Assembly: GCA_002914845.1 (NCBI GenBank)
Contig: JXTC01000179.1
Coordinates: forward strand, 232,464-296,463
DNA: 64,000 nt
Direction: 5' to 3'
Source: Trema orientale
Lineage: Eukaryota; Streptophyta; Magnoliopsida; Rosales; Cannabaceae
The notes under the pieces were generated by a model. The model was not told the DNA's origin, did not search any database, and worked only from the letters and a program-made list of their open reading frames with translations. Position 1 is the first letter of the stretch. The number at the start of each line of letters is the position of its first letter. The position numbers and the translations under genes are program-made. Positions 52,336-64,000 of the stretch are shown here, in pieces.

Positions 52336-55242
52336 CAATAACTTGACAAGTGCCAAACGATTAAGTTGGTTTCTTGGCTTTGGAATACACTATTATTTTT
52401 GTGGGACTAAAACGTGGAAGTGAATTCTTAACAAATTTTTGTTTATTTATTGTTTTTTTTTTTAAATGGTGGGTTTTGTTTGGATGTACGTAAGCGTTAT
52501 AAAAGAACAGTCATAATTCTTTTACCATTGAAATGAAAATTTTAAGATGTGATGGTCTAAAAAAAGGGGTCACCTATTTTCCAAAAAAAAAAAAAAAAAG
52601 GGGGTCACCTTTTGGACGAAATAGTGATATGAATTACTTACAACAACTATATTAATACTATGGTCCTCCCCACAAAGTTCATTATTATTTATATTTAGTT
52701 AATATACATAGTCAAAAGAATCGTACTGCTAGAGCTCTCCAAGTTGGACTGAATTTAGTCAATAGTACTAATTTTGGTGATATGTGTGGATGGATTATAA
52801 GTATATTATAACAAATCTAGTAGAGTAAGATTATCACGTTTTCAAAATTAATTATGAAAAACCAAACAATGGAGCATGCTATATCTATACGTACTATTAT
52901 TTAATTTAGAAAATATCAACATTAAATAGATCAAGAAAATTTCAGCAATTAGGCCTATGGACCATGACTAAGAATAAGAATAGAAGAAACCCATTAATTA
53001 CTGTCAATTAAATCTGGCAAGAAACTATAACTAAGGGGAAACGGGGGGTCAAGTCAACACTCAACGGTCTGAAGCAATGCTACTTTGTTATAAATATTTT
53101 TGTTTCATTTTCACTCATATATATCAACTTTCGCGGTTTATTTGTATATTTTAATTATAAGGTAACTTACACATATAGTTGCTCTTAAATATTTGTAATC
53201 CATATTGATAAATAATAAGCTCTAAATGGGTATCAACAATAACGATATTAAACAAGGTTTCTTGACTTGACCAGTACTTTCAACTATAATATGTTCGGTC
53301 TTGGAACAAATATCTTGCTAAATGGAACACCACCATACATATATTTCGAACAAAGCCATTAATTCAAATATAATTAGATAAGGATTTGCAACCAACACCA
53401 TTGGCATCCTTATTATTTTGTAAAGATGTTGATCTTTCGGTTCAATGAAAATTTTAGTTTCTTAAAAAAAAAATTTACTTTGCATTATAATAGTTATAAT
53501 AAGTTAATAAAAAAAATAATAATTTCAATAATGAAATGATAGTACGCAAACGCAGGTTCAGCTAATTAGGCAAAGTGCATATAACGACTTATAAAAATAA
53601 ATAAATAAATAAATCCAAGAAAGATTATTAAGATCACAAAGCAATATATGAATGGAGGAAGTTCTTTTCTTTTCTTTTTTTCTTTTTTCCTACAAAATGA
53701 TTGGAGGAGGTACAGGTTTTGTTGCACATTTAAGTCGACCATGATATTTAACAACCTTTGTGATATAGAATTTAATTAGGGGGCCTTAGTTCTTTCACAC
53801 CACTTTGTGGCGAGTGGCGACAATGCCTTTTTCTCAACCATTCTACACGGATCTGCCTGCACATTACAGGTACTAATTAATTAGATTTGTCGCCTTAAAT
53901 TTTCTTTAGAACTTTCAAGTAAATATATCCATTATATATGTTGATCTCAGTATACACAAGTAAAACAACTGTGCTTAAACTGCTTTATACGAAAATTATT
54001 CTGTCTTTTAATCTAATTAAATTAAAATTCAAAAGGGGCTGACATTTTAACTAAATGATAAAAACAACGTAATTCTTCTTAATCTTGTGTTTGTTAAATC
54101 CTATATGATCGACCCACATAATTTGCTACATTAATTAAACATTGCGCATATTTTTTATATGAGAAAGAGATATTCAAACTTAGGACTCAATAACCGCGGA
54201 AATTAATAAATTATTTAAGTTTAATTTACATATGCAAGATATGTTTTTTTTTTTTTTTTTAAGGAAGATATGTAATTGAATATATATATATCAGGGAAAA
54301 ATAAAAAAAGAAACATTTTCCTACTTCTCCTCCAAATAGTTAATGTATAGATTGTGAACCATTGTTGACTAGCCAGCTAAATAAAAAATTTAACGGCTGA
54401 CTGTCAAATTATCTTATAAAATAATTTTTGCATGGCTGGGACGTCATGCTCATATATGTTTAATTTTCTTCTTATTAGACAATGATCGATAATCATGTGA
54501 ATTTTTCTATGTATTCTAATTATGTCAAAGTTGTAGTGCCAATATGAGGTAAATCTTGAGGGACTCGAATTAATATCTCCTTCATTGAAGATGCTTTTAG
54601 TTAAACACCAAGAAGATATTCAAGTTATACATATCTTCATAAGCTTTGCTTGAATGGTTCTTTCTTCCTTGTTTTCCAATTATATCACTTCTTGACTTGA
54701 AATTTAAGTCATTTATTTATAATGTACGAAAAGAAAAAGTCCACTTATTGTCACTCTACTATGTGCATATTATTTACGAAAAATCATGTATTTACTTTGT
54801 TAAAACAAACTAATCTGATTAGACGGAGTAGTTGAAAACAAAAACTTGCAAGGCTGGTGTTCGGATTTTGACCCGGTATGAAAGTTAATGTTTGAGGTGT
54901 TTCTTATAGTAAACCCATATAAACCTGTTATTGATCTCTTTTCTCATATCTAATCAAAGTGGAAGGTTTCTCGCACACAACTTAACACTAGTTAATGCAA
55001 TCCTTTATATACAAAACAAGCTTAATTACCTTGAATTAATGTAGTTTATTACCAATAATTTCCCAACTTTTGGACAAATTTAATGAGATTATGAGTCACA
55101 TATTTCTTTTAAATATCTGAAGTTAGTTACAAACTTATTTATTAAATTTTATAGGGTATCATAGATAGCTAATGATTATAACACACATATAAAAATAAAA
55201 ATGGAGAGTTAGATCTTCGAAGCACAAAAAGTCTAGTTCATG
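52336..55242. other. Long intergenic stretch, no gene seen
   Basis: About 2.9 kb of AT-rich sequence with A- and T-runs (52582-52600, 54245-54262), an AAAT microsatellite near 53594-53613 and TA tracts. No frame with family features on either strand. Confidence 0.5.
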
Positions 55243-55320
55243 AATTTGTTGACTTTGCAGACGTGGGATGTGTGGTATACCAATTTGTTGACTTTGCAGA
55301 CATGGAATGGGTGGTATACC
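55243..55320. repeat. 39-bp tandem duplication
   Basis: Two copies (55243-55281 and 55282-55320) begin AATTTGTTGACTTTGCAGAC and end GGTATACC, with few differences. Each holds a TTGAC W-box core. Confidence 0.85.
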
Positions 55321-55633
55321 AATGGTTAGTTTTTCTTTTTAGAGAATGAAAAACAGAAATAACAAGATGGTCTGTAGCCGCTGTATGCCAATTCTGACTA
55401 ATGTATTTTATATATTACATAACACAAGATTGATTTATACTGCTGGGCAGGCTGTCCTCATATTAGTATTTTCTGGCAAAGTCAGTAATTCCACATCAAT
55501 AATACGAGTCCTTGAGCAAAATGACAATATGAAAAAACTTTATTTGCAAATAACCATCTTCCATTTTACATTAAACGACCATCAGTCTAAAAATAAGGTT
55601 GTCACTCAGAATAAAAGCAAAGGTCACTCAAAT

Positions 55634-56402
55634 TAGGACTGGTAATTCGTATTCACATGCGGGTCATATTAATGTCGTGTTGATGTACATGTATTACAGG
55701 TAAATACTCAATCCGAATACGATCTGTTTAATAAACGGGTTAGAAATTATGATACGAACACGACTCATTTATAAACGAGTTGACACGACACGACACGATA
55801 CGATACGTTTACTAAATACGTAACACGTGATTCACAACCTGTAACCTAAACACGACCCAAACACAATCTGTTTAATAAAGGGCCTTGTAAAATATGACCA
55901 AATTTTGGGCTCAATTTAAGTAAATATCCTTTTATCAAATGTTATAGCAAAATATTCGGTATATATGTTTATATACCAAGTGTAAAATTTTATATACCAA
56001 GTATAAAAAAATTATGTACTCAGTACAATAACGGAAATTGATAGATAAACATATCTAACAAGTGTAAAAATATATATACCTGAACATTTAGCTGTAAAAT
56101 TTAAAAAGTGGACATCTACTAAATCAAATTTAAAATATTGGCCATCTACCTAAATTTCTCTTTAATAAATAGGTCCGAAATTATGACACGAATACGACCT
56201 ATTTATAAACGCATTGACACAACACGACACAATACGTTTACTAAACAGGTCATTTTTCATGTTGACTGGTTCAACCCAAATTAACGGGTCAATATCTCTA
56301 ACCCGAACACGACAAAAATACGATTAAACTAAACTCAAACCCGTTAATTTCGTGAGGATTTCGAATCGTGTTGTCATGTCGTGTCACAAATTGCCAGCCC
56401 GA
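55634..56402. mobile_element. Non-autonomous hAT-type element (769 bp) carrying a nested MITE
   Basis: Ends: TAGGACTGGTAATTCG on the left, and on the other strand of the right end TCGGGCTGGCAATTTG. An exact 8-bp duplication ACTCAAAT flanks it at 55626-55633 and 56403-56410. It is filled with subterminal CACGACAC, ATACGA and TTTAATAAACGGGT repeats and belongs to the same family as the 388-bp element at 38149-38536. The 281-bp insert at 55880-56160 plus one 9-bp duplication account for part of its length; without them it is 479 bp. Confidence 0.87.
55880..56160 (-). mobile_element. Mutator-type MITE, copy 2, nested in a hAT element (281 bp)
   Basis: Inserted inside the hAT-type element, with an exact 9-bp target duplication TTTAATAAA (55871-55879 and 56161-56169). 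The interrupted host sequence (CTGTTTAATAAA then TAGGTCCGAAATTATGA) matches an uninterrupted internal repeat of the host at 55728-55760, which confirms the insertion point. It is the inverse-orientation relative of the copy at 6645-6927. Confidence 0.9.
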
Positions 56403-56410
56403 ACTCAAAT

Positions 56411-57216
56411 CATTTTGCAAATAAAAATGTTCGGGCAATTACCCTCTCTTTCTCTCAAAGTCAATTTACCCATATACTTACTTTCCATTTCTTCCCACTA
56501 GAAACAAAAATAATAATAATAATAACATTTCATTTCTCCCACACAAAAAAAAAAAAAAAAAAAACAGTTAAATCCACTTTATTTGTTCGTGACTTTAAGG
56601 AATTAATTAAAAAAACAAAACTTGATGCCTCTGCACCCTCTTTTTTTAATTAAAAATGTTTAATTGGAAAAAAAATTACATCAATATTTAAACTATTGGG
56701 CCCAAGGCCCTAAACCCTGATGCCTAAATCTATTGGGCCAGAATATGAAGTCTGGGCACGGGCTTGACAGTAGCGTGTCCCACGTGCGTCAAGTAAGTAA
56801 GTAAGTAGGACCAGAAGAAGCCGATCTTCCCGTTACAAGATCCAAACTGTTTCAGAAATCGGGAGCCGCGAGAATTTAGATGAAATTACTTAAAAACCCC
56901 GGGAGACGCCGAGATTCCTTGACCTCCTTGTCCGAATAATAATAATAATAATAATAATAAAGGGAAATTAAAAGAAAAACCCTTTCCCAACGGCTACTTA
57001 CAGAGAAGCGGCCAAACCCTTTAACCAAACTCCCCAAATTTAAAATCTCTCTCTCTCTCTCTCTCTTCTCACCAGTCACCACCATTCCCAAACCAAACGA
57101 CGCTCCATTATTCTCCTCCTCCTCCCTCTTCTTCTTCTTCTTCTTCCAAACTGAGCTCCTCTGTTCTCTCTCTCTGTCGTTTTTTTTTTTTTTTTTTTTC
57201 CTGGGGGGGTCTAGCA
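56411..57216 (+). promoter_or_regulatory. 5' flank and leader of the TPX2-like gene
   Basis: A-runs (56546-56564), an AAT microsatellite (56936-56960), a CT repeat (57047-57066) and a TTC/CCT-rich leader up to the ATG at 57217, with a T-run at 57180-57199. No TATA box is evident. Confidence 0.4.
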
Positions 57217-57738
57217 ATGGAGGAAGAATCTCAATTAATGTCGCACATCAACGGCGAAGATGGCGCTGGAGGGGACGAGTTCTATGAGAAGATTGAGGCC
57301 CCCAAGTTCGTGGACTTCACCTTACCCGATCACTACTCTCCCGATGACCGTTACTGGTTCTGCTTGCGCGTCGGTTCGTCTCGATTTTGTGTGTGTGTGT
57401 GTGTGTGTGTTTTTCCATTTGTTCTAGACTTTTAGTTTCTATTTTTATCATTCTGATAACAAGCATTGCATAATGAAGATTTTTGGCTTTCTTTTCTTCA
57501 AACATCAATTTTTTATATTTTAATTCTTGCTTGATCTGTTGCAATATGAGTTTATTGTGCTGTGATTGACTTAATCTGTAGTGTTAAAGTTCTGCTTGGT
57601 AGCCAAGAAAACTGGAGGGAAAATTTTAGGAGATTAAATTCTGGGAATCTGCATTGCATGTCTGGTGTCAGCTATCGAGGAAATAAGTCTTAATTTAGCC
57701 TACTTAGTCATCTGGGTCACCCAATTAGTGGGTTTTTT

Positions 57739-57783
<45 letters not shown>

Positions 57784-60700
57784 GAAACCTTTTTAGCTTT
57801 ATTAGGAAACTTTGGCTGTCTTAAAATCACCTAAATCAGATTTTCTTACGTTAAAATTTATGTTGTACTTTGTTAGCTGACTATTTGTCCCATAAATATA
57901 ATGCATTTGACTTTCATGAGTTGGTTGAGAAGTGTCTCTGACCATTTTGTCTCCTAAATACTTTTTGGTTTGAAAATAGAGAATTCTCAGTTGAACATTT
58001 ATGGGTTTGAGTCCCTTCCCTCACATTTCTTTTGGTATTTGTTTTATAGGATGTGACCAAAAACATGAAGAGGAACTTGACCCCGAAGCAATAAACAAAA
58101 ATTTCATTCTTCGGGTTAGTTATAAGTTTCCCTTTTAATTTAAGCTGCCCTCATGAATAAACTTGTTTGACATTTTCACATCATATTGGTGAGTCATACA
58201 GGTTATGGCAGCAAGGAGTCCCAATATACGGCTTCGGAAAGCACTAAACAGAAAACCTCTGAGGTGTGTATGCCTAGTTTCAGTGACTAAGTTTTCATTG
58301 TCTTGCTCTTACTTAAAGGTTTTTGCTGATGCCATTTATATTTTTGGTTTTGTCAGTTCTAGTCCAAAGTGCCCACTTACAGCTCCCCCAAAATCTTCGA
58401 AGCCTAGAATATCAAGATTGGCTGTCATTTCTTCGATTTCTCGAAAGATAATTTATGCAAAGGACAAAACCAGGCCCATTTCAAAGCTCACTGCAACCCC
58501 GAAAGCTAACTTAAAGAAATCAAGTGCAGCAACCAAGGCTTTTACCACGCCAAGGAATAGAAAGCGAAGCTCGAATCCAGATACATTTAAAAGTGTTCGG
58601 AATGCTAAAGCAACAAACATTGTGGTGCCAAAGACGCGAGTTATAGCAAAAGCTCTGGTTTTCCACTCTCCAAAGAAGGCTTGCAGGACCAAGACTTCAC
58701 TAGAATTGAAAACTCCAGTGGGGAAATTATGTGCAGCCATGTCGAAGCTTGAGATTGCCAGTGCAAAGAAACAGACGATAGGGTGTAACAGGCCATTGCC
58801 TTCAGATAGAACATCAAGGAAACAATTTAGAGGACGAGAAGTTAAAAGCAGGGTTTATGACTCTTTGTATTCTCACAGTCATAAGGACCAGGAAGCGAAA
58901 CCCTTGAAGAATATCAAGAGAAGGAGAAAGGAAAAGGACTTAAAGCAGTCATGTGGTCCGGTGTCTCATGAAGACGATGAAAATGATTCAAGTGATATGG
59001 AGATTGATCATAGATCAAGGGATGGTTCTTTGGAAGGCTGTTCTGAGTCGGGTACATCTAAGAATGGTGAAACAAATGGTCGTGAAGTGAGTTTGAACTT
59101 CAAAGAATCATCAGAACCACCGTCAGAAGAGCATCCGGTTGAAGCATTTTCAGAAACCTCAAAAGGGGATATTTCCACCTTGTCAAGCTCTGAAGAGAGG
59201 GCTCCAGGAGACAGTGATTATCAAAATTCTCTGGATGTTACAGAACCAGTAAGAAAGACGAACGATGCAAGTGAAGAGAAGAGGAACAGCCCTCAGGATA
59301 TTGACAATGATGATAAAGAAAATGCTTTGCCCTATGATAACACAGGGAATGATGGTGAAGTGATTGATAACGATGAAAAAGAAAATTCAGCTTCTGATGA
59401 AAACAGGTATGATTTTCAGTTTTCTGTAATGTTCGTTTTATTGGAGTTGAATCAGTTATCAACCAATTTGTTTGTCAAATTATTGCAGAGAAACGGACAA
59501 TCATTCTGAGGGGAAGTTCGTTAGCAATCATGATACAAAGAAGGTGCCTACCAGTCCCATTTGAAGATGATGCTTGAAAATAGTACATCTAACTTGATTC
59601 CAGTTTACGTATCTGTTCATCACCATTTTTTCTGATTATTGTATTCAACTGAAATGATGCAGGCCACTCACGTAACGAAGAAGACATTGAAAATGAGTTC
59701 TGTTCCTAGTACAGGTGCTCAAGAAGCAAAGTATAAGAAACCAAAGCCAACAAATCCCAAGCCTTTTAGGCTAAGAACAGATGTACGTGATAACTTTTTT
59801 GATAAGTTTATTTATTTATGAAGCACCAATATAACTCCAATCTTGCACCTTACTTGACGTATACAATATTTACGTAACTCCAAATTGCACCTTACTTGTT
59901 TACGTTCACTTTTAGGAAAGGGGTATTCTTAAGGAAGCCAATCTGGAGAAGAAACAAGCCACGCCGCTGAAGGAACTCACATCAGTAAGGCCTTCAGGCA
60001 TAAAATCGTTAAGAAAACATCAGAATCTCAACCAGGTTGGTATATTTTCTTTTACCTTCTTGTTCCTTTTAATCCTAGCTGAACACAATCTAAACTAACT
60101 CATTGTCTGATCAGAAAAAAGAGAGCTGCCAAGAACAAAGTGAAAGTGAGAGTGTTAATCGTGGAGACTCTGAAAAGAGAATGAATAGAACACGTTCGAG
60201 TCAACCTGTAAGTCCACATTATAGAAAATAAAATGAATATATAGGTCCTGTTTCAATACTCTAGAGGGGTTCTATTTCATAGAGACACGTAGCTGAAAAC
60301 TTGGTGTGACTAATGCACAGGGAAGTACTAGGACTCCAAGGACATGTCCTGTTTCTATGAACCATAAAGCTCAGGCTGAAGCAGTTACAACATCAGAGAA
60401 AAGCTCTGAAAGGACCAAACCACAAATAATGCGGAAAAGTTCTGTGAGGCCTCAAGGGTGAGTACTATAAATGCTTCTTTTCGATTTCGAACATTCAGTT
60501 TTTGAATGAAAGTAAAAGATGTAGATCACTTGAAACTTAGCTAAGCCTTCTCTTTCTAGGATTGCATCAAGTAGAAAGGCAGTTAGGACACCTGGAAGAC
60601 TTGGCGTAATAAAGGAAAAGTCATCAACATTCCTCAGAGACAAGGAAGCTACAAAACCATGTGAAAATGGCGCTTCTTCAGCTACTAAGGCTTCTGGTTC

Positions 60701-60809
60701 TACCGCACCCCGATCGGTGTCAAGGGGAAGAAGGCCTGCTACAATTCCAAAGGAGCCAAATTTTCATAGTATTCATGTACCAAAGAGCTGCACAAGGAAG
60801 GTGGCTTAA
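57217..60809 (+). CDS. Basic Ser/Lys-rich protein, TPX2-like (putative microtubule-associated)
   Basis: Ten exons: 57217-57373, 58050-58114, 58202-58263, 58357-59406, 59489-59543, 59663-59782, 59916-60035, 60115-60207, 60321-60457 and 60560-60809, all GT-AG, giving 702 aa. The N-terminus (KFVDFTLPDHYSPDDRYWFC) and C-terminus (EPNFHSIHVPKSCTRKVA) look conserved. Between them lies a long, low-complexity region, basic first and then acidic. KPFRLRTDERG near residue 497 resembles the KPF/KLRTE-RG motif of TPX2-family microtubule-binding proteins. Two KEN boxes (about 415-417 and 436-438), both as DxKEN, suggest cell-cycle-dependent breakdown by APC/C. Function is inferred; no catalytic domain is seen. 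Intron 1 holds a 39-base A-run (57743-57781) and starts near a GT microsatellite. Confidence 0.75.
57743..57781 (+). repeat. Poly-A run of 39 bases in intron 1
   Basis: An uninterrupted A-run inside the first intron of the TPX2-like gene. It could be the tail of a retroposed sequence or simple slippage; no target duplication was recognised. Confidence 0.85.
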
Positions 60810-61441
60810 AATGGTTCCTGGCAAAATACCTCGTTGTATGATAGATATCTTGTTATTCTTGTTCAATCATATCATTGAATTATTCTTCTTGATCAATAAT
60901 ATCATTCAAATGTTTCTTCTTCAATTGTATTTTACAATTATATATAACAATTTGTATCTTATTTGTTTATTTATTTCTATATGGTTTCTTTTTTAACTGA
61001 TGGATGCATTGCCATTTTGTAACACTAATGTCGTTTACTAATATCAAGGTTATATTATTTTTACACGGAGGTCATTTAATACGATATGATATGATTATCG
61101 TTGAACGACTCGTTTAAGCTTAACACATCTTAAATGATGAAAACCAGTGTCGCTTTTATTTTCTTACATAATTGAAGCGGATCTATAACAAGTGAAACGA
61201 TAGCGACTTAGCAAGTCAAGAGGACCGAATAATTAATACACGACATGTCGTTTAAATCTCATGCCCATTCATGAAATGAATTGGCATTGCCAAAGGGAGA
61301 AAGTAACAAAGTTTTAATATCCAAATCCACAATGTTGACACGACAAAACTTATGCTGTAAATAACTAGGCTTCAACTTATTCACAAACTTCCAACCTTGA
61401 GGATGTCAAAGCGTGATGTGAACATGAAATGCACTGGCATA
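60810..61441. other. Convergent intergenic region
   Basis: 3' ends of the plus-strand TPX2-like gene and the minus-strand proline iminopeptidase gene face each other. AT-rich with no gene seen. Confidence 0.5.
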
Positions 61442-64000
61442 TTAGTCCTTCTGTCCGCCACCCTTAATAACGTTTTTCAGCTTTTCATTGGCAGCCACAA
61501 GTTCTGCAGCTACCCCTGGTTCATTAGCAGCATGTCCGGCATCTTGCACAACCTGTTAAGAATGCTAGATTTCATTAGATTATTTTGTCCACATATATAA
61601 CAACACATTTCAACATATGTGATTGAGCCATTAGATGGAGTTAATGGACCAGGCCATAGTTTTATAGATAAATAGTGGAACTGGAAAGTAGTGAAAAGGA
61701 AAGACAAAATATGGTCTTAGTTCAATTACCTTAAAATCTGCCTGTGGCCACACTTTGTGTAGATCCCATGCTGACACAATTGGACAGCACACATCATACC
61801 TTCCCTGCAAAGATGATTATTAGACTTCCTTGGCTGAGAATTCAAGTTTTGCTACTAACTTGAACCTAAAAATTGAAACAATATGCGGTATGCAAGGAAA
61901 AGAATAGTCTAGCTAGCATATGTCTATAACTTACATGGCTAAACAGCGCAAGTATCATGATATGGAAAGGTTGTATTTTAAGTGAAAATAAGTAAGAAGA
62001 GCAGAGCATGTCAATAGTGCATATGGGTGAAAAGTAAATATCAACCTGTACGATTATAGTGTTTATATGCCGTATCTTATCGATGTTATCCAACAGGTAT
62101 GAATCCGAAGGAAAGAATCCCTTGTTGAGAAAATAATGATTTTCAAGCTTTGCAAATGCCTGGGCACAGCAAAACAAACATAGATGACCATTAGAAGTAA
62201 TTAGCCTCATCAATCTAAAAATTTCATAGTCAAGATGTACCATAAATCATGAAAAAGACAACAGGTTTAAAAGTTCATGATCAAGATGTACCAATGAAAA
62301 AAAATCATCATCTCCTCTCTTGATGTCTTCTTTACTTGGAAAAAGATGGCCAATCATCAGTACCCATTTGGTCCATGTCCTAGCAGCTGCATACTATGAA
62401 ATTGGAAGAGAGAGTTAATAAATGCATGTCACTTCAGATGTAAAAGTAAATCCCAGACTCAGAATAAATAATTGAAGGACTTGTTTCCAATTACAAGAAG
62501 TTAATATTAAATGGCAAGCCAACCTTCTTTATATCATAAACCTAGGCTATGTTTTGTAGCAGGGAAAAGGGAGAGGAAGGAAAAGGTAGGAGGGAAAATA
62601 GGAAGAAAAAGGAAAAAATTGGGTGTTTGGTAGGAAGGAAAAGGGAGAGGAAGAGAAAACAGAAAAAAGTGAGGTGGAGCTCATAAAAATTTTCCACTAT
62701 AAATTGAAGAGAAAAGTGAAAGGAAAAACACTTTAGTCAATTATCAAAAAAAAATTACCAAATTAATCTTGCATATTAATTTTTAAAATCATTATATTAA
62801 AGGTAAAATACTTATTTTTAAACAAGTTAGTTTTATTTTCTCTCTTCGTACTAAACAACTATGGAGGAAAGATATTTTATTTTCCATCCTGTACATTTTT
62901 TTTCCCTCCTAATTTTTTCTTCCCTCTCATTTTCTTTCTTCTCTACCAAACATAGCCTAAAACCAAACTTCAAATGTTCTTTTTCCTTTTTTTTTCTCAC
63001 ATATTATAACAAAAGGACATAGTTCTAAAAAATAGGATTTCGTGTAAAAATTTGTAACTTAAAATGAAACCTCTATGAAAGACAGAATGCATCTTGATAT
63101 TGTCAACATTAAATTGAAAAAAAAAAAAAATGCTAATGACCAAAACTACTAAGGTCTTACTTGTGTTTCCAAGTCATCAGAGTTTAATCTCTTGCTGAAA
63201 GCATCTATAAAACATCCCCTCTCATTTTCTGGAATAAAATCTCTAAATGGTTCCCAAGCTGTGATTTAGAAGATATTCACAACATCAGCAACTTAAAACA
63301 CATTTTGCAGTTTGAACAGCAAAAGAGGTAGTCTGTATCAGTTATTCAGTTATATAGAGGAGTGCTAGCAATATTCTTTCTCACTCTTTTTTACATTCTC
63401 ATGTCTCACTGTTTGACATGTGAACTTTAATAATTATTTGTTATATTATGAAAATGTGAGATATTTTAGTGGAGTTCACATATTAGAGAGTGAAAAAAAG
63501 AGTGTGATACCACCGCTCCTCTAACAATATAAGCTAAACAAGGTTTTATTTATTTGACCAAGTAGCCCATCTAAGCAAATCTTTTGTATGCATGTTGATA
63601 AACACTGATCGAGTTAGTAGTCTTGTGCATTCGGACGACATAATTCCAATCGTTTTACGATATAATGTAGCGTCATATATGCGAAAGGACTTGTAGACTA
63701 CTCTGTAGAGCAGTAAAGAAGCCAATATGAAACTGACCATCAGGATAAATAGTAGCAGCACCACCTTCACAAAGCCAATCAATCTCTTTCTTTCTCAAAA
63801 GAAAAATCCCTCTAAGGACCAGTCCAGTAACCTTACAAACAGAACATTGGATATTAATGAAAAAAATCGTAATTATAGTAAGGAATTTTCAGAACTATGA
63901 AAAGGTGTTAGAAACAAAAAGCTTTCTCCAAGGAGCTGTAATCCAAACTAAGTCATGCACCTTATCCGGATGTGATTGGCTATATGCGAGGGCAAGTGTA
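61442..64000 (-). CDS. PIP: Proline iminopeptidase, 3' part (gene runs off the window)
   Basis: Alpha/beta-hydrolase (peptidase family S33) that removes N-terminal proline from peptides. Only the C-terminal part is here. Exons on the minus strand: 64000-63961 (partial), 63831-63738, 63258-63161, 62393-62292, 62159-62046, 61804-61730 and 61552-61442 (stop at 61442). Motifs: TLALAYSQSHPDK just after the nucleophile elbow, TGLVLRGIFLLRKKEIDWL, GRYDVCCPIVSAWDLHK (catalytic-Asp region), and DAGHAANEPGV (catalytic His). The nucleophile Ser (GGSWG) lies outside the window. It resembles Arabidopsis At2g14260. Two MITE-like inserts sit in its introns (62543-62959 and 63356-63521). Confidence 0.93.
62543..62959. 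mobile_element. MITE in an intron of the PIP gene (417 bp)
   Basis: Inverted ends TAGGCTATGTTTTGTAG and, on the other strand, TAGGCTATGTTTGGTAG. A 5-bp AAACC lies on both sides (62538-62542 and 62960-62964). The left half is purine-rich and the right half pyrimidine-rich, so the whole element can fold back. It lies between exons 63161-63258 and 62292-62393. Confidence 0.7.
63356..63521. mobile_element. Small MITE in an intron of the PIP gene
   Basis: The left end AGAGGAGTGCTAGCAATATT faces an inverted right end AGAGGAGCGGTGGTATCAC. Both ends continue into CACTCTTTTTT-like sequence. The interior contains complementary GTTTGACATGTGAACT / AGTTCACATATT parts. No secure target duplication. Confidence 0.6.

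Noticed and set aside
55346-55636. 96-codon plus-strand ORF before the hAT element
   Set aside because: No domain, membrane topology or codon pattern suggesting a gene, and it runs into the transposon end.
58453-58740. 95-codon minus-strand ORF in the TPX2-like gene
   Set aside because: Antisense to the long exon 4, which has a continuous, spliceable frame.

Overview
This 64 kb window is nuclear DNA of a flowering plant, a eudicot. It is AT-rich with long intergenic stretches, the genes have many GT-AG introns, and the protein families are plant types. A Rosales-like host is only a guess. One ambiguous base (N) lies at 24958. I rebuilt the gene models by hand from the reading frames and splice sites; every listed exon chain closes in frame.

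Layout. (1) 0.5-2.6 kb: a branched-chain amino acid aminotransferase on the + strand. (2) 2.6-11.6 kb: gene-poor DNA full of small DNA-transposon relics, including a hAT-type element with an exact 8-bp target duplication, a possible Helitron 3' end and several MITEs. (3) 11.7-15.2 kb: a DUF21/CBS (CNNM-like) membrane protein, +. (4) 16.4-21.8 kb: a complete 5.3 kb Ty3/gypsy chromovirus-type LTR retrotransposon with a 5-bp target duplication, killed by five nonsense codons and one frameshift, followed by a LINE 3' relic. (5) 23.4-30.0 kb: a Lys-rich protein of unknown function (-) and LL-diaminopimelate aminotransferase (+), divergently transcribed. From memory, DapL/AGD2 and a DUF21 gene are also near neighbours on Arabidopsis chromosome 4 (At4g33680-At4g33700), so this block may be old microsynteny. 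(6) 31.4-32.3 kb: a tandem pair of cystatin-like gene fragments (-). (7) 34.5-36.3 kb: an intact single-exon MUSTANG-type domesticated Mutator transposase (-). (8) 39.1-52.2 kb: two tandem squalene epoxidase genes (-) with a pectin methylesterase (+) between them. (9) 55.6-56.4 kb: a hAT-type element with a Mutator-type MITE nested in it, both with exact target duplications. (10) 57.2-60.8 kb: a basic, Ser/Lys-rich TPX2-like protein, +. (11) 61.4-64.0 kb: the 3' part of a proline iminopeptidase gene (-), running off the window end.

The genes form no operon-like pathway. Two aminotransferases serve amino-acid metabolism (branched chain and lysine), and the squalene epoxidase pair feeds sterol and triterpenoid synthesis. 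The richest non-genic signal is the layered transposon record, with exact target duplications, nesting and shared families.
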